The translations under genes and the position numbers were made by a program. The notes beneath the pieces are model-generated. The model was not told the DNA's origin. It saw nothing but the letters and a program-made list of their open reading frames with translations, and did not search any database. Shown here one piece after another: positions 43,683 to 52,739 of a stretch of DNA of 64,000 nucleotides. The stretch is from Roseomonas sp. OT10. Its GTDB lineage: Bacteria; Pseudomonadota; Alphaproteobacteria; Acetobacterales; Acetobacteraceae. The DNA lies in contig NZ_CP087719.1 in the NCBI RefSeq assembly GCF_020991085.1, positions 2,066,001 to 2,130,000 of the forward strand. The letters run 5' to 3'. Numbering within the stretch: the stretch's first letter is position 1; each line of letters opens with the position of its first letter.

Positions 43683-44045
43683 TCAGCCCCCGGCCGGCAA
43701 CAGCTCCCGCACCCGCTCGGCCGGCCGCCCCAGCCGGGCGCCGGCCGGGCCGAACACCACCGGCCGCTCGATCAGCAGCGGATGCGCGGCCATCGCCTCC
43801 AGCACCGCCGCTTCGCTCACCGCCCCGCCCAGCAGCCCGAGCTCCGACGCGAGCGGCTCCTTGCGGCGCAGCAGGGCGGAGGGGGCGATGCCCAGACTCG
43901 CGCAGGCGTCTGCGATGGCCCGCCGGTCCGGCGGGGTCTTCAGGTACTCGATGACCTGCGGCTCGATCCCCGCCTCGCGCAGCAGCGCGAGCGCGGTGCG
44001 AGAGGTGCCGCAGCGCGGATTGTGCCAGATGCTCCATTCCGCCAC
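43683..44045 (-). CDS. arsC: Arsenate reductase, glutaredoxin-dependent type (ArsC family)
   Basis: 120 aa. IWHNPRCGTSRTALALL carries the single active cysteine (Cys12) with CGTSR. IEYLKTPPDRR and RRKEPLASELGL, then LIERPVVFGPAGARLGRPAERV complete the Spx/ArsC fold, including the conserved RP. GTG 44045 is the best start. No other ars gene is near, so a general YfgD-like reductase role is possible. It is 53 bp downstream of the FUSC gene. Confidence 0.88.
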   Translation of the reverse strand: MAEWSIWHNPRCGTSRTALALLREAGIEPQVIEYLKTPPDRRAIADACASLGIAPSALLRRKEPLASELGLLGGAVSEAAVLEAMAAHPLLIERPVVFGPAGARLGRPAERVRELLPAGG

Positions 44046-44098
44046 GGCTGCTGCCCTCTCCTGCCTCGCCCCGGCGATGCGCCGGCGCGGCGTCGCGG

Positions 44099-45163
44099 TC
44101 AACCGCTTCCGGACCTGCCTCCGCCGGACACGCCGCCCCCGGGCCGGGCGGCCTCCCGCTCCGCCGCGATCTCCGCGATCCGCGGCGCCAGCTCGTCCAG
44201 GGTGCCGCGCAGGTCCTGGACCAGCGCGGCCGGCACGGTCCAGGGCGCCGCCGCCATGCCGCCATCCGGCCAGGGCGAGGTCTCGGTCCGGCCCTGGCTC
44301 AGCGCCTCGGCCCGACGCGCCAGCCAGGCGAGGCGCGCCACCAGCGGCGGCGGTGGCGAAGGCCCCAGCCGCGCATGCAGCGCCTCGCCGAGCAGGAGCA
44401 CCCCCGCCCCGATCCGCGCGGCGAGATGGTCGTAGCGCGCCGCCTCCCGTTCCACCGCCTCCGCCGCCAGCCGGCCGCGCAGGGTCCAGCGCCGCATCCC
44501 GCCCCTGGCGCTGTCCACGGCCGCGGACAGGGCGATCAGGCGCTGGTTGGCGGCGTGGAAGCGCGCCAGCGCCTCGGCCATCGCGACCTGGTCCGCTGCC
44601 GGCAAGGCGCGGGCGGCGGCGGCCAGGCCCGCGCCGGATTCGCGCAGCAGCCCGCGCGCCTCGGCCCGGATCAGCGCCACCGGATCGGGGGTGAGCAGCA
44701 CCTGGCTGACCAGCAGGCCGACGGCGGCGCCGATGGCCGCGTCCCCCACGCGTTCCGGCCCGATCCCCGGCTGCCCGGAGGCGGCGACCAGGATGGCGGA
44801 GGCCCCGGCCTGGATCAGGGCCACCGCGCTGATATCGAAGGCGGCCGTCGCCATCATGGTCAGGCCGGTGACGAGGAAGATGCCCGGCGTGACCGGCGGT
44901 ACCAGCAGCAGCAGGGCGAGGCCGACCACGACGCCGATCACCGCGCCCAGCATCATCAGCACCGCCTGCCGGCCACGGCTGGCGACGCCCGGCGAGAGAC
45001 AGACCAGCGCCGCGATGGGGGCGAAGACGGGGTGGGTGGAGCCCATGACGTGCTGCGCCAGCACCCAGGCCACGGCGGCGGCGAGGCACGCCTGCAGCAC
45101 CCCCGGCCAGGCCAGGGCCCAGCGCTGCCGTGCCCGGCAGGCGAAGCCCAGCAGCCGGGTCAC
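44099..45163 (-). CDS. FUSC family inner-membrane protein
   Basis: 354 aa from GTG 45163. Six N-terminal helices (QACLAAAVAWVLAQHVMGSTHPVFAPIAALVCLSPG..LMMLGAVIGVVVGLALLLLVPP..) are followed by a cytoplasmic helical half. The HPVFAPIAAL..G..R.Q.VLMMLGAV.GV pattern is that of aromatic-acid/fusaric-acid exporter-like (FUSC) proteins. It lacks the partner subunits AaeA/AaeX. It lies 16 bp after pth on the same strand and is probably co-transcribed. Confidence 0.85.
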   Translation of the reverse strand: MTRLLGFACRARQRWALAWPGVLQACLAAAVAWVLAQHVMGSTHPVFAPIAALVCLSPGVASRGRQAVLMMLGAVIGVVVGLALLLLVPPVTPGIFLVTGLTMMATAAFDISAVALIQAGASAILVAASGQPGIGPERVGDAAIGAAVGLLVSQVLLTPDPVALIRAEARGLLRESGAGLAAAARALPAADQVAMAEALARFHAANQRLIALSAAVDSARGGMRRWTLRGRLAAEAVEREAARYDHLAARIGAGVLLLGEALHARLGPSPPPPLVARLAWLARRAEALSQGRTETSPWPDGGMAAAPWTVPAALVQDLRGTLDELAPRIAEIAAEREAARPGGGVSGGGRSGSG

Positions 45164-45179
45164 GCCGCGCGCCCCATGC

Positions 45180-45752
45180 TCAGGGCGCCTGGGTCAGCAG
45201 CGCCACGCGGGTCATGAAGTCCTCGGGCTTCCCATCGGCCAGCAGCGGCGCCGCGTCGGCCACCGCATCGAGCAGCGGGGCCACCCAGGTATCCACCTTG
45301 GCGAAGTCGCCCAGCACGTGGCCATGCACCCGCTCCTTCTGGCCGGGATGCCCGATGCCGAGGCGCACGCGCCAGAAATCCGGGCTGCCGAAGGCACGCT
45401 GCATGTCGCGCAGGCCGTTGTGCCCGGCGGCGCCGTCGCCCTTCTTCACCCGCACCTTGCCCGGGGCGAGGTCGAGCTCGTCATGGAAAGCCCAGACGTC
45501 GCCGGGCGGGATCTTGTGGAAGGCGGCCGCCGGCTGCACGGAGGAACCGCTGTCGTTCATGTAGGTCTGCGGCTTCAGCAGCGTGATGCGCTGCCGGCCG
45601 ATCGCGCCGTCCGCGACCTCGCCCTTGAAGCGCGACCGCCACGGCCCGAAGCCGTGGCGGCGCGCGATGGCGTCGAGCGCCATGAAGCCGATGTTGTGGC
45701 GCTGCCGCGCGTGTTCCCGGCCCGGATTGCCCAGGCCCACCCACAGCAGCAT
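45180..45752 (-). CDS. pth: Peptidyl-tRNA hydrolase
   Basis: 190 aa. Recycles tRNA from aborted peptidyl-tRNA. Motifs: [26 protein letters not shown] with the catalytic His, [43 protein letters not shown] and [10 protein letters not shown]. Starts ATG 45752, 21 bp after rplY, the classic rplY-pth pair. All catalytic residues are present. Confidence 0.97.
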   Translation of the reverse strand: MLLWVGLGNPGREHARQRHNIGFMALDAIARRHGFGPWRSRFKGEVADGAIGRQRITLLKPQTYMNDSGSSVQPAAAFHKIPPGDVWAFHDELDLAPGKVRVKKGDGAAGHNGLRDMQRAFGSPDFWRVRLGIGHPGQKERVHGHVLGDFAKVDTWVAPLLDAVADAAPLLADGKPEDFMTRVALLTQAP

Positions 45753-45773
45753 CGCACCGGCTCCGTCGGCGGC

Positions 45774-46460
45774 TTACTTCTTGCCGCCGGCCTTCTTGGC
45801 CGGGGCGGCCGGGGCCGCGCCGCCCTTGCCGGCCGGGGCCTTCTGCTTGGTCGCCTCGGGCGGCGGCGGCGGCTCGGCCGACAGCTCGGCCTCGACGGTC
45901 GGCGGCGCCACGGTGGCGACGACGAAGTCGCGGCCCAGCGTCGCCTCGGTGCCGAAGTGGTCCTGCACGGCCGACCAGCGCAGCGTGTCGCCGATCTCGG
46001 CGGCGCCCAGGTCGAGCACGAAGGCCTCCGGCACGTTGTCCGGGTCCGAGAGCACCTCCAGCTCACGGCGGACGAGGTTCAGCACGCCGCCGGCCTTGAG
46101 GCCGGGCGAGGTCTCCTCGTTCAGGAACTGCACGGGCACCAGCACGCGGATCTTCTGGCCCGGGGCGAGGCGCTGGAAGTCCACATGGATGGGCCGGTCG
46201 GTGACGGGGTGGAACTGCACCTCGCGCATCAGCGTGCGCACGGGCTCCGCGCCCTCGACCGCCACCTCGTAGAGGTGCGAGCGCCAGCCGCCCTTCTGCA
46301 GCTCCTTGACCACGACGCGCGGGTCGAGGCTGATCAGGGTCGCCTCCTGCTTCGCGCCGTAGATGACGGCAGGAACCTGTCCTGCCCGCCGGGTCGCGCG
46401 TGCCGCCCCCTTACCGGCCCGCTCGCGCGACGCGGCCTCGATCCGGATGGTCTGGACCAT
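45774..46460 (-). CDS. rplY: 50S ribosomal protein L25/general stress protein Ctc
   Basis: 228 aa, the two-domain Ctc form that binds 5S rRNA. N-terminal L25 domain RRAGQVPAVIYGAKQEATLISLDPR..VQFHPVTDRPIHVDFQRL, C-terminal TL5-like domain EETSPGLKAGGVLNLVRRELEVLSDPDNVPEAFVLDLG, then an Ala/Lys/Pro-rich tail KKAGGKK. ATG 46460 has GAGGAG eight bases upstream. First gene of rplY-pth. Confidence 0.96.
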   Translation of the reverse strand: MVQTIRIEAASRERAGKGAARATRRAGQVPAVIYGAKQEATLISLDPRVVVKELQKGGWRSHLYEVAVEGAEPVRTLMREVQFHPVTDRPIHVDFQRLAPGQKIRVLVPVQFLNEETSPGLKAGGVLNLVRRELEVLSDPDNVPEAFVLDLGAAEIGDTLRWSAVQDHFGTEATLGRDFVVATVAPPTVEAELSAEPPPPPEATKQKAPAGKGGAAPAAPAKKAGGKK

Positions 46461-46646
46461 TGCCGTAACTCCTCGCGTGAAAATGGGTATCGCGCCGGCC
46501 TCCAGGGGTGCCAGCGCGGGGCGGGGCTTACCCCCTGCGTCCCCATGGCGCAACCCGGGAAAACGCGGGGCGGAGCCGCCCCTGCCGCGCCGGGCTGTCC
46601 GAACCCGGGTTGACCCCCGCCGCGCCGCCGGCCGAGGGTCGCCGCC

Positions 46647-49352
46647 ATGGATGAGTTCGTTCTTCTTGGCCTGATGGTCGCGGGCGGCTGGCTTCTCGGC
46701 GTGCTGGGCTTCTTCCGGGCGGGGCGCGCGAGGCGCGAGATCATGGCGCTGCGCCGGGAGGTGGAGGCGCTGCGGGCCCGGCCGGCCGCGTCCCCGAGCC
46801 TGGCGGCCACGGTCCCTTCCCGCTCGTCCGGTGCTCCGCCGGCCCGCCCGTGGCGTCCCTGGGACCCGCTGCCCGAGGCTGCGCCAGCGCTGCCCGAGGC
46901 GGAGCCAGCAATGCCGAGGGCGGAGACGGCCCCGGCCGCGCCCGACGGGGCCATGGCCGGCCGCCCGGCGGATGCCGCCCCGCCGCCGACCCGACCGCGC
47001 CGCCCCGGGCTGGAGGAGGCGCTGACCCTGCGCTGGGGGGTCTGGCTGGGGGCGGCGGCGCTCCTCCTCGCCGCGATCTTCCTGGTCCGCACGGCGCTGG
47101 AGGAGGGCTGGCTCGGCCCGGCCGAACGCTGCGCCCTGGCGGCGCTGCTGGGCCTGCTGCTGATCGGCGGCGCCGAGGCGCTGCGCCGCCGCCCGGCCCG
47201 CGCCGGCTCCCTGCCCGACTACGCGCCCGGCGCCTTGGCCGCGGGCGGGGTCGCGGCCCTCTTCGCCGGGGCTTACGCGGCCACCGGGCTCTACGACCTG
47301 CTCGGGCCGGTGGCGGGTTTCGCCGCGATGGCTGCCGCCGCCTTCGCCGGGCTGGCCCTGGCCTTACGCTTCGGGCCGGTGGTCGGGGCCATCGGCCTCG
47401 CCGGGGCCTTCGCCACCCCGATGCTGGTGCAGACGGAGGACCCCTCCCTGCCCGCCCTCTTCGCCTACCTGCTGGCGGTGACGGCGGCGGCCATGGCGGT
47501 GGTGCGCTTCACCGGCTGGGCCTGGCTGGGCTGGGCCGCGACCGTGGCGGGGGCGGGCTGGGCGGCGATCGGCCTCTGGTCCGGGGCGGCGGCCCCGGAG
47601 TCCTGGGCGCCGGCCCTCTTCGTCCCCGCCGCGGCCGCGCTGCATCTCGGGCTGCTGCCGGGCGCCGCGCTGGACCATCCGGTCGGGCGGCGGCTCTCCT
47701 GGGTGCCGTTCCTGGCGCTGGGCGCGGCGGCGCTGCTGCCGGCGGTGACGCTGCCGGCGGACGGCGCCTCGCTGCCCCCGGCGGTGGCGGTGCTGCTGCT
47801 CCTGCCGGTGGCGCTGTGGCGCGGGGTGGCGGAGCCGCGGCTCGACCGGCTGCCCTGGCTGGCCGCCGCGCTGGGCTTGCTCCTGCTGCTCGGCTGGGCG
47901 CTGCCGGAGTGGAACCTGAAGGACGAGGTGGTCACCGCCGAGGCGGCGGTGCTGACCGTGCTGTCCAGCCCGGTGCTGCCGGAGGCACTGCTCCCCTACC
48001 TCGCCATGGCCGGGGGGCTGGCGGGGCTCTGCCTGCTCGCCGGGCTGTGGCGCGAGGGGCGGCCGGGGCCGCACCCGCTGCACTGGGCGGCACTGGCGGC
48101 GGCGGTGCCGGTGCTGACCCTGCTGGTCGCCTACCTCCGAATCCGTGGCTTCGCGGTCGATGCCCGCTGGGCGCTGGCGGCGGTGGGGCTCGCGGGCCTC
48201 TCGACCGGCGCGGCCACCCGCTCCGCCCGGGCGGGGCGCGGCCTCGCGGCCGGGGCGCATGCGGCGGGTGCCGTGGCGGCGCTGTCGCTGGGGCTGGCCA
48301 TGCTGCTGCGCGAGCACTGGCTGAGCCTTGCCGTCTCGCTGCTGCTGCCGGCGCTGGCCTGGATCGAGGGGCGCAGCGGGCTGCGGGCGCTGCGCGGCGT
48401 GATGCTGGCGGTGGCGGCGGTGGTGCTGGTGCGGCTGCTGCTGAACCCGGCGATAGTGGACTACGCCTTCGGGGCGACGCCGGGGCTGAACGCGCTGCTC
48501 GCCGCCTATGGCCTGCCGGCGCTCGCCTTCGTCGTGGCGGCGCGTGAGTTGCGGGCGCGCGGCGACGACCTGGCCGTGGCGGTGCTGGAGGCCGGGGCGC
48601 TGGCGCTCGGCACCGCGCTGGTGCTGCTGGAGCTGCGCCACGCCGTGACCGGCGGAGTGCTGGCCGGGCCGGAGCCGGGCTTCGCCGAGACGGCGCTCTA
48701 CACCTCGGCGCTGGCCGTGCTGTCCGGGCTGACGCTGTGGCTGGCGCGGTGGCGCGACCGACCCGTGCTGCGCTGGGCCTGGCGGCTGCAGGGCGCCGCG
48801 GCGATGCTGCTGCTGGCCGGGCTGCTGCTCGGCAACCCCTCGTTCACCGGCGAGTCCGTCGGCGCCACCCCGCTGCTGAACGCGCTGCTGCCCGCCTACC
48901 TGCTGCCGGCGCTGCTCGCCGCCGTGGCACTGCGCCTGCCGGAGACGGCGGGCCCGTCCTGGCTGCGCCCGGTGCTGGCGGGGCTGGGGGGGCTCGGCGC
49001 GCTGGCCTGGGTGACGCTGGCGATCCGCCACGCCTTCCATGGCGACGCGCTGGGGCTGGATGATTCCCCAATCCTGCCGGCGGAGCTCTGGGCCTGGACG
49101 GGGGCCTGGGTGGTGCTGGGTGCCGCGGCGCTGCTCGCGGGGCTGCGCCAGGGGGCACCGGCGCTGCGCCTCGCCGGGCTGGGGCTGCTGGCGGTGACCG
49201 TGGTCAAGGTGTTCCTCTGGGACATGGCGGAGCTGGGCGGGCTGTGGCGCGTGCTGTCCTTCCTCGGGCTGGGCCTGGCGCTGATCGGGCTGGGGGCGGT
49301 GTACCGGCGGGCGCTGCCGCGCGCGGAGGCCGAGGCACCCCCGGCCGCGTAG
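46647..49352 (+). CDS. DUF2339 large polytopic membrane protein (901 aa)
   Basis: One N-terminal helix and a coiled coil (RARREIMALRREVEALRARP) are followed by a Pro/Ala-rich linker (about 60-120), then WGVWLGAAALLLAAIFLVRTALEEGWLGP, the DUF2339 signature, and more than twenty further transmembrane helices ending in KVFLWDMAELGGLWRVLSFLGLGLALIGLGAVYRR. Function is unknown; members are long Leu/Ala-rich inner-membrane proteins. It is divergent from rplY and alone. The extreme Ala/Leu/Gly content makes its antisense frames open. Confidence 0.9.
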   Translation: MDEFVLLGLMVAGGWLLGVLGFFRAGRARREIMALRREVEALRARPAASPSLAATVPSRSSGAPPARPWRPWDPLPEAAPALPEAEPAMPRAETAPAAPDGAMAGRPADAAPPPTRPRRPGLEEALTLRWGVWLGAAALLLAAIFLVRTALEEGWLGPAERCALAALLGLLLIGGAEALRRRPARAGSLPDYAPGALAAGGVAALFAGAYAATGLYDLLGPVAGFAAMAAAAFAGLALALRFGPVVGAIGLAGAFATPMLVQTEDPSLPALFAYLLAVTAAAMAVVRFTGWAWLGWAATVAGAGWAAIGLWSGAAAPESWAPALFVPAAAALHLGLLPGAALDHPVGRRLSWVPFLALGAAALLPAVTLPADGASLPPAVAVLLLLPVALWRGVAEPRLDRLPWLAAALGLLLLLGWALPEWNLKDEVVTAEAAVLTVLSSPVLPEALLPYLAMAGGLAGLCLLAGLWREGRPGPHPLHWAALAAAVPVLTLLVAYLRIRGFAVDARWALAAVGLAGLSTGAATRSARAGRGLAAGAHAAGAVAALSLGLAMLLREHWLSLAVSLLLPALAWIEGRSGLRALRGVMLAVAAVVLVRLLLNPAIVDYAFGATPGLNALLAAYGLPALAFVVAARELRARGDDLAVAVLEAGALALGTALVLLELRHAVTGGVLAGPEPGFAETALYTSALAVLSGLTLWLARWRDRPVLRWAWRLQGAAAMLLLAGLLLGNPSFTGESVGATPLLNALLPAYLLPALLAAVALRLPETAGPSWLRPVLAGLGGLGALAWVTLAIRHAFHGDALGLDDSPILPAELWAWTGAWVVLGAAALLAGLRQGAPALRLAGLGLLAVTVVKVFLWDMAELGGLWRVLSFLGLGLALIGLGAVYRRALPRAEAEAPPAA

Positions 49353-49416
49353 CCCATGCGGCTGGCAGGATGTCCCGGCCCGTCGTCCATGATGGTCGCG
49401 GGGCGGACCGGGAGGA

Positions 49417-50613
49417 TCAGTGCGCCGGGGCGGGCGTTCCCCGGCGGGCCCGCCGGGTCTCCCACAAGGCCACGCCCAGCATGACCAGGGTGGTGAGGCC
49501 GCCGATCATCAGCAGGTCGGTGGCGAAGGCGAAGGGCAGCAGCGCCGCCAGCGCCGCGATGCCGGCGAGGTGGGAGGCTGGCCAAGCGCCGTAGACCACG
49601 CGCTTGTAGAGCGCGCCGCCGAGCAAGTAGAGCGCCGGCCCGCCGATCAGCGTCGCGGCCGCGGCGACGGTCATGTGGCCATCGGGGTGGGCGATGACGA
49701 GGTCGTTGCCCACCGCCGTCACGATGATGCCGGCGATCAGGATGGCGTGGACGTAATGGAAATAGGCCCCCATCCGCCCGGGATCGGCGGAGCGGGTGAT
49801 GGCCGCGCTGCCGTCCTTGCTGCTGGTGCCGAAATACACCCACCACATGGCGAGGCTGCCGAGGAAGGTGGTGAGGAAGGCGATCAGCCCGGGCGCGTCC
49901 CATTGCGCCTCGGCCGAGAGGGTGGCGCCGGTCACCAGCACCGTCTCGCCCAGCGCCACGATGACGAAGAGCTGGCAGCGCTCGGCGAGGTGCCCGCCCT
50001 CGATGGTCCAGTCGCGCGTCTCGGAGCGGCCCATCCCCGGCAGGGCGAAGCCGAACATGGGCGAGACGTATTCGCACAGCACGGCGACGATCCACGGCAG
50101 GTGGCGCCAGGGCGCCGGCGCCAGCCCGCCCGCGATCCAGAACAGGGCGGCGATCGACACCCAGCCCAGCATGCGCCGGTAGTTGGCCGAGAGCGGATGG
50201 CCGGGCCCGAGCTGCCACACGAGGAAGGCGGTGCGCCCGACCTGCATCGCCGCATAGGCCAGCGCGAAGAGCAGGCCCCGCTCGCCGAAGGCCTGTGGCA
50301 GGGCGGCCGCCATCAGCAGCCCCGCCAGCATGGTGGCGAAGAGCAGGCCGCGGATCGCGGGCGTCTCCGGGTCGAACCAGTTGGTCGCCCAGCAGGTGTA
50401 CTGCCAGCCGAGCCAGACGGCGAACCACAGGATCAGCGCCTCGACGGCGCCGACGCCGGTCAGGTGGTGCAGCAGCCCGTGCGAGACCTGGGTGACGGCG
50501 AAGACGTAGACCAGGTCGAAGAACAGCTCCTCGAAGGTCACCCGCGCATGATGGCCGTCGCGATGGCGGAGGGGCGGTTGGGTCACCGCCGCGCCGGAAG
50601 ACCGCATGTTCAT
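49417..50613 (-). CDS. Low temperature requirement protein A (LtrA) family
   Basis: 398 aa with about eleven helices. Signature VTFEELFFDLVYVFAVTQVSHGLLHHLT near the N-terminus, then WWVYFGTSS and GHMTVAAAATLIGGPALYLLGGALYKR. LtrA was named in Listeria for cold growth; its biochemical role is unknown. ATG 50613 overlaps the stop of the small membrane gene (ATGA). Last gene of the SDR/small protein/LtrA unit. GTG and ATG starts further up give no homology. Confidence 0.88.
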   Translation of the reverse strand: MNMRSSGAAVTQPPLRHRDGHHARVTFEELFFDLVYVFAVTQVSHGLLHHLTGVGAVEALILWFAVWLGWQYTCWATNWFDPETPAIRGLLFATMLAGLLMAAALPQAFGERGLLFALAYAAMQVGRTAFLVWQLGPGHPLSANYRRMLGWVSIAALFWIAGGLAPAPWRHLPWIVAVLCEYVSPMFGFALPGMGRSETRDWTIEGGHLAERCQLFVIVALGETVLVTGATLSAEAQWDAPGLIAFLTTFLGSLAMWWVYFGTSSKDGSAAITRSADPGRMGAYFHYVHAILIAGIIVTAVGNDLVIAHPDGHMTVAAAATLIGGPALYLLGGALYKRVVYGAWPASHLAGIAALAALLPFAFATDLLMIGGLTTLVMLGVALWETRRARRGTPAPAH

Positions 50614-50882
50614 CCCCTGCCGAACCGCCAGGCCGCCAGGGCTGCCACGGCGGCGGGAACCGCGAAGACGACCAGCATGATCGGCAGCTCCTGCATCACC
50701 GTGTAGCCGGCGCGGCTGACCCCGATCCAGAGATTCGCCGCCGCGGCCACCAGCCACAGCGGGACGAAGATCCGCGCCGCCAGGGCCAGGGCGGCCGGGT
50801 CGCCGCCGCCGAGCAGGCGAGCGGCGAGGAGCATGGCGACGAGCAGCGCGAGGCCGCCCCCGATGACCATCAGCGTGTGCAT
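50610..50882 (-). CDS. Small three-helix membrane protein (90 aa), hypothetical
   Basis: Three hydrophobic segments: MVIGGGLALLVAMLLAARLL, ARIFVPLWLVAAAANLWIGV, LPIMLVVFAVPAAVAALAAW. ATG 50882 has GGGAGAGG upstream; GTG 50888 is a second option. Its stop overlaps the LtrA start, so the two proteins are made together and may interact. It lies 18 bp after the SDR gene. No family is recognised. Confidence 0.72.
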   Translation of the reverse strand: MHTLMVIGGGLALLVAMLLAARLLGGGDPAALALAARIFVPLWLVAAAANLWIGVSRAGYTVMQELPIMLVVFAVPAAVAALAAWRFGRG

Positions 50883-50900
50883 GCCCACCGCCTCTCCCGC

Positions 50901-51674
50901 CTACTTGGTGGTGTAGCCGCCGTTGATCAGCACCGTCTGCCCCGTCATCCACCAGCCGTCGGAGACCAGGAAGCGGATGAAGGGCACCACGTCGCCGATC
51001 TCGGTCAGCCCGGTCGGGCTGAAGGGCGAGAGCGCCGCGGCGGTACGGTGATAGGCGACGGCCTCGGGCCCCTCGGCGGGGTAGAAGAAGGGCGTGTCCA
51101 TCGGCCCCGGGCCCACGGCGTTGACGGAGATGCCGCGCGCGCCGAACTCCTTCGCCGCGGCGCGGGTGAAGTGTTCCACCGCCGCCTTGGTCCCGGCATA
51201 GGAGGCGTAGAAGGGCGTGAAGGCGCCCAGCAGCGACGTGACCAGCGTCACCACCTTGCCGTTGTCCTGCACGTGCCGGCCGGCCTGCTGCAGGAACAGG
51301 AAGGCGGCCTTGGCGTTCACCGCCGACATCGCGTCGTACTCCGCCTCGGTGATCTCCACGATCGGCTTCTTCAGCACCTTGCCCACGGTGTTGATCGCGA
51401 TGTCAGGCCGGCCAAAGGCGGCGATGGCCTCGGCGAAGAGGCCCTCCATCGCCGCGGCGCTGGTCAGGTCGGCCTGGAAGGCCTCGGCCAGCGCGCCCGT
51501 GGCACGTACCGCCGCCGCCGTCTCCTCGGCGGCCGCCCGGGTCGCGGGGCTGTTGTAGTGGATGGCGATGGCCGCCGCCCCCTGCCCCGCCAGGTCGCGG
51601 GCGATCAGCCCGCCCAGGTTCTTCGCACCGCCGGCGATCAGGACCGTCTTCCCGGCGATGCCGTGGTTGGCCAT
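50901..51674 (-). CDS. SDR-family oxidoreductase
   Basis: 257 aa Rossmann enzyme: GKTVLIAGGAKNLGGLIARDLA (cofactor loop), INTVGKVLKKPIVEITEAEYDAM, the catalytic Ser in LVTSLLGAFTPF, YAGTK Tyr-Lys pair and VGPGPMDTPFFYP. ATG 51674 has GGAGAG seven bases upstream. It is divergent from the LysR gene and leads a three-gene unit with the small membrane protein and LtrA. Substrate is unknown; LysR control is likely from layout. Confidence 0.9.
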   Translation of the reverse strand: MANHGIAGKTVLIAGGAKNLGGLIARDLAGQGAAAIAIHYNSPATRAAAEETAAAVRATGALAEAFQADLTSAAAMEGLFAEAIAAFGRPDIAINTVGKVLKKPIVEITEAEYDAMSAVNAKAAFLFLQQAGRHVQDNGKVVTLVTSLLGAFTPFYASYAGTKAAVEHFTRAAAKEFGARGISVNAVGPGPMDTPFFYPAEGPEAVAYHRTAAALSPFSPTGLTEIGDVVPFIRFLVSDGWWMTGQTVLINGGYTTK

Positions 51675-51761
51675 GGCAGCTCTCCATCCTTGGCGCGGCA
51701 GGAGTGCCGCCTGTGGACGGCACCATGATCGTGCTTGGGATCCGGATAAATCCGCGTTCCT

Positions 51762-51776
51762 TGACATAACTTGTCA
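51762..51776. promoter_or_regulatory. Candidate LysR operator / promoter
   Basis: TGACA-TAACT-TGTCA is a perfect 5-bp inverted repeat with a 5-bp spacer in the 123-bp divergent gap between the SDR and LysR genes. It overlaps TTGACA (51761-51766), a consensus -35 for the LysR gene. This is the usual autoregulatory position. Confidence 0.5.
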
Positions 51777-51797
51777 GAATGGACGAAGAATCCCGGC

Positions 51798-52739
51798 GTG
51801 GACCGCATCGACCTGTTCCGCACCTTCGTCCGCGTCGTGGAGTGCGGCAGCTTTACCCGCGCCGCGGACACGCTGCGCCTGCCCCGCTCCTCCGTCTCCG
51901 CCGCCATCCAGGCGCTGGAGGTGCGGCTGGGGGCGAGGCTGCTCCGCCGCACCACCCGCCACGTGTCGCCGACCGACGAAGGCCACGCCTTCTACGCGCG
52001 CTGCACGCGCCTGCTGGCCGATGTGGAGGAGGCGGAGGGGCTGTTCCGCCAGGGGGGTGCGCCGTTGACCGGGCGGCTGCGCGTCGATGTCCCGGCCCGC
52101 CTCGGGCGGCTGATCCTGGCCCCGGCCCTGCCCGGCTTCTTCGCCCGCCATCCGGGGATCGAGCTGGAGATGGGCGTCACCGACCGGCCGGTGGACCTGT
52201 TGCAGGAGGGCGTGGACTGCGCCGTCCGGGTCGGACCGCTGGGGGATTCCTCGCTGGTGGCGCGGCGCATCGGCGTGCTGCCGCTGATCAACGTCGCGAG
52301 CCCCGCCTATCTCGACCGGTACGGGACGCCGCGCGATCCCTCGGCGCTGCCGGCGCACCGGGCGGTCGGCTATGCCTCGCCCGCCACGGGCCGGGCCGAG
52401 CCCTGGGAATACGAGTCCGGCGGCGTGCTGCGCAGCTTGGCGTTGCCGCGGCAGGTGACGGTGAACAACGCCGAGTCCTACATCGCCTGCTGCCTGGCGG
52501 GGCTCGGCCTGATCCAGATCCCCGCCTATGACGTGCAAGCCCATCTGGCGGCGGGGGAGCTGGTGGAGGTGCTGCCGGAGCACCGGGCGCCGCCGCTGCC
52601 CATCGCCTTCGTCATGCCGCACCGGCCGCACCGTTCGCGCCGGCTGCTCGCCTTCCTCGACTGGGTGGAGGAGGTGCTGGCGGCGCGGGTGCTGTCCCCC
52701 GCGCCGGCGGAGGTCAGCCGCCCAGCTCGGCCGGGGTGA
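51798..52739 (+). CDS. LysR-family transcriptional regulator
   Basis: 313 aa from GTG 51798 (MDRIDLFRTFVRVVECGSFTRAADTLRLPRSSVSAAIQALEVRLGARLLRRTTRHVSPTDEG = HTH at about 1-62). The effector-binding domain spans about 90-300 (GRLRVDVPARLGRLILAPALPGFFARHPGIELEMGV). TTG 51771 would add nine residues. It is divergent from the SDR gene. Its 3' end overlaps the convergent phosphatase gene by 26 bp, an unusual tail-to-tail arrangement. Confidence 0.92.
   Translation: MDRIDLFRTFVRVVECGSFTRAADTLRLPRSSVSAAIQALEVRLGARLLRRTTRHVSPTDEGHAFYARCTRLLADVEEAEGLFRQGGAPLTGRLRVDVPARLGRLILAPALPGFFARHPGIELEMGVTDRPVDLLQEGVDCAVRVGPLGDSSLVARRIGVLPLINVASPAYLDRYGTPRDPSALPAHRAVGYASPATGRAEPWEYESGGVLRSLALPRQVTVNNAESYIACCLAGLGLIQIPAYDVQAHLAAGELVEVLPEHRAPPLPIAFVMPHRPHRSRRLLAFLDWVEEVLAARVLSPAPAEVSRPARPG

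Noticed and set aside
47364-49040. Minus-strand ORF opposite DUF2339
   Set aside because: Gln/Arg-rich antisense frame created by the Leu/Ala/Gly-rich membrane gene.
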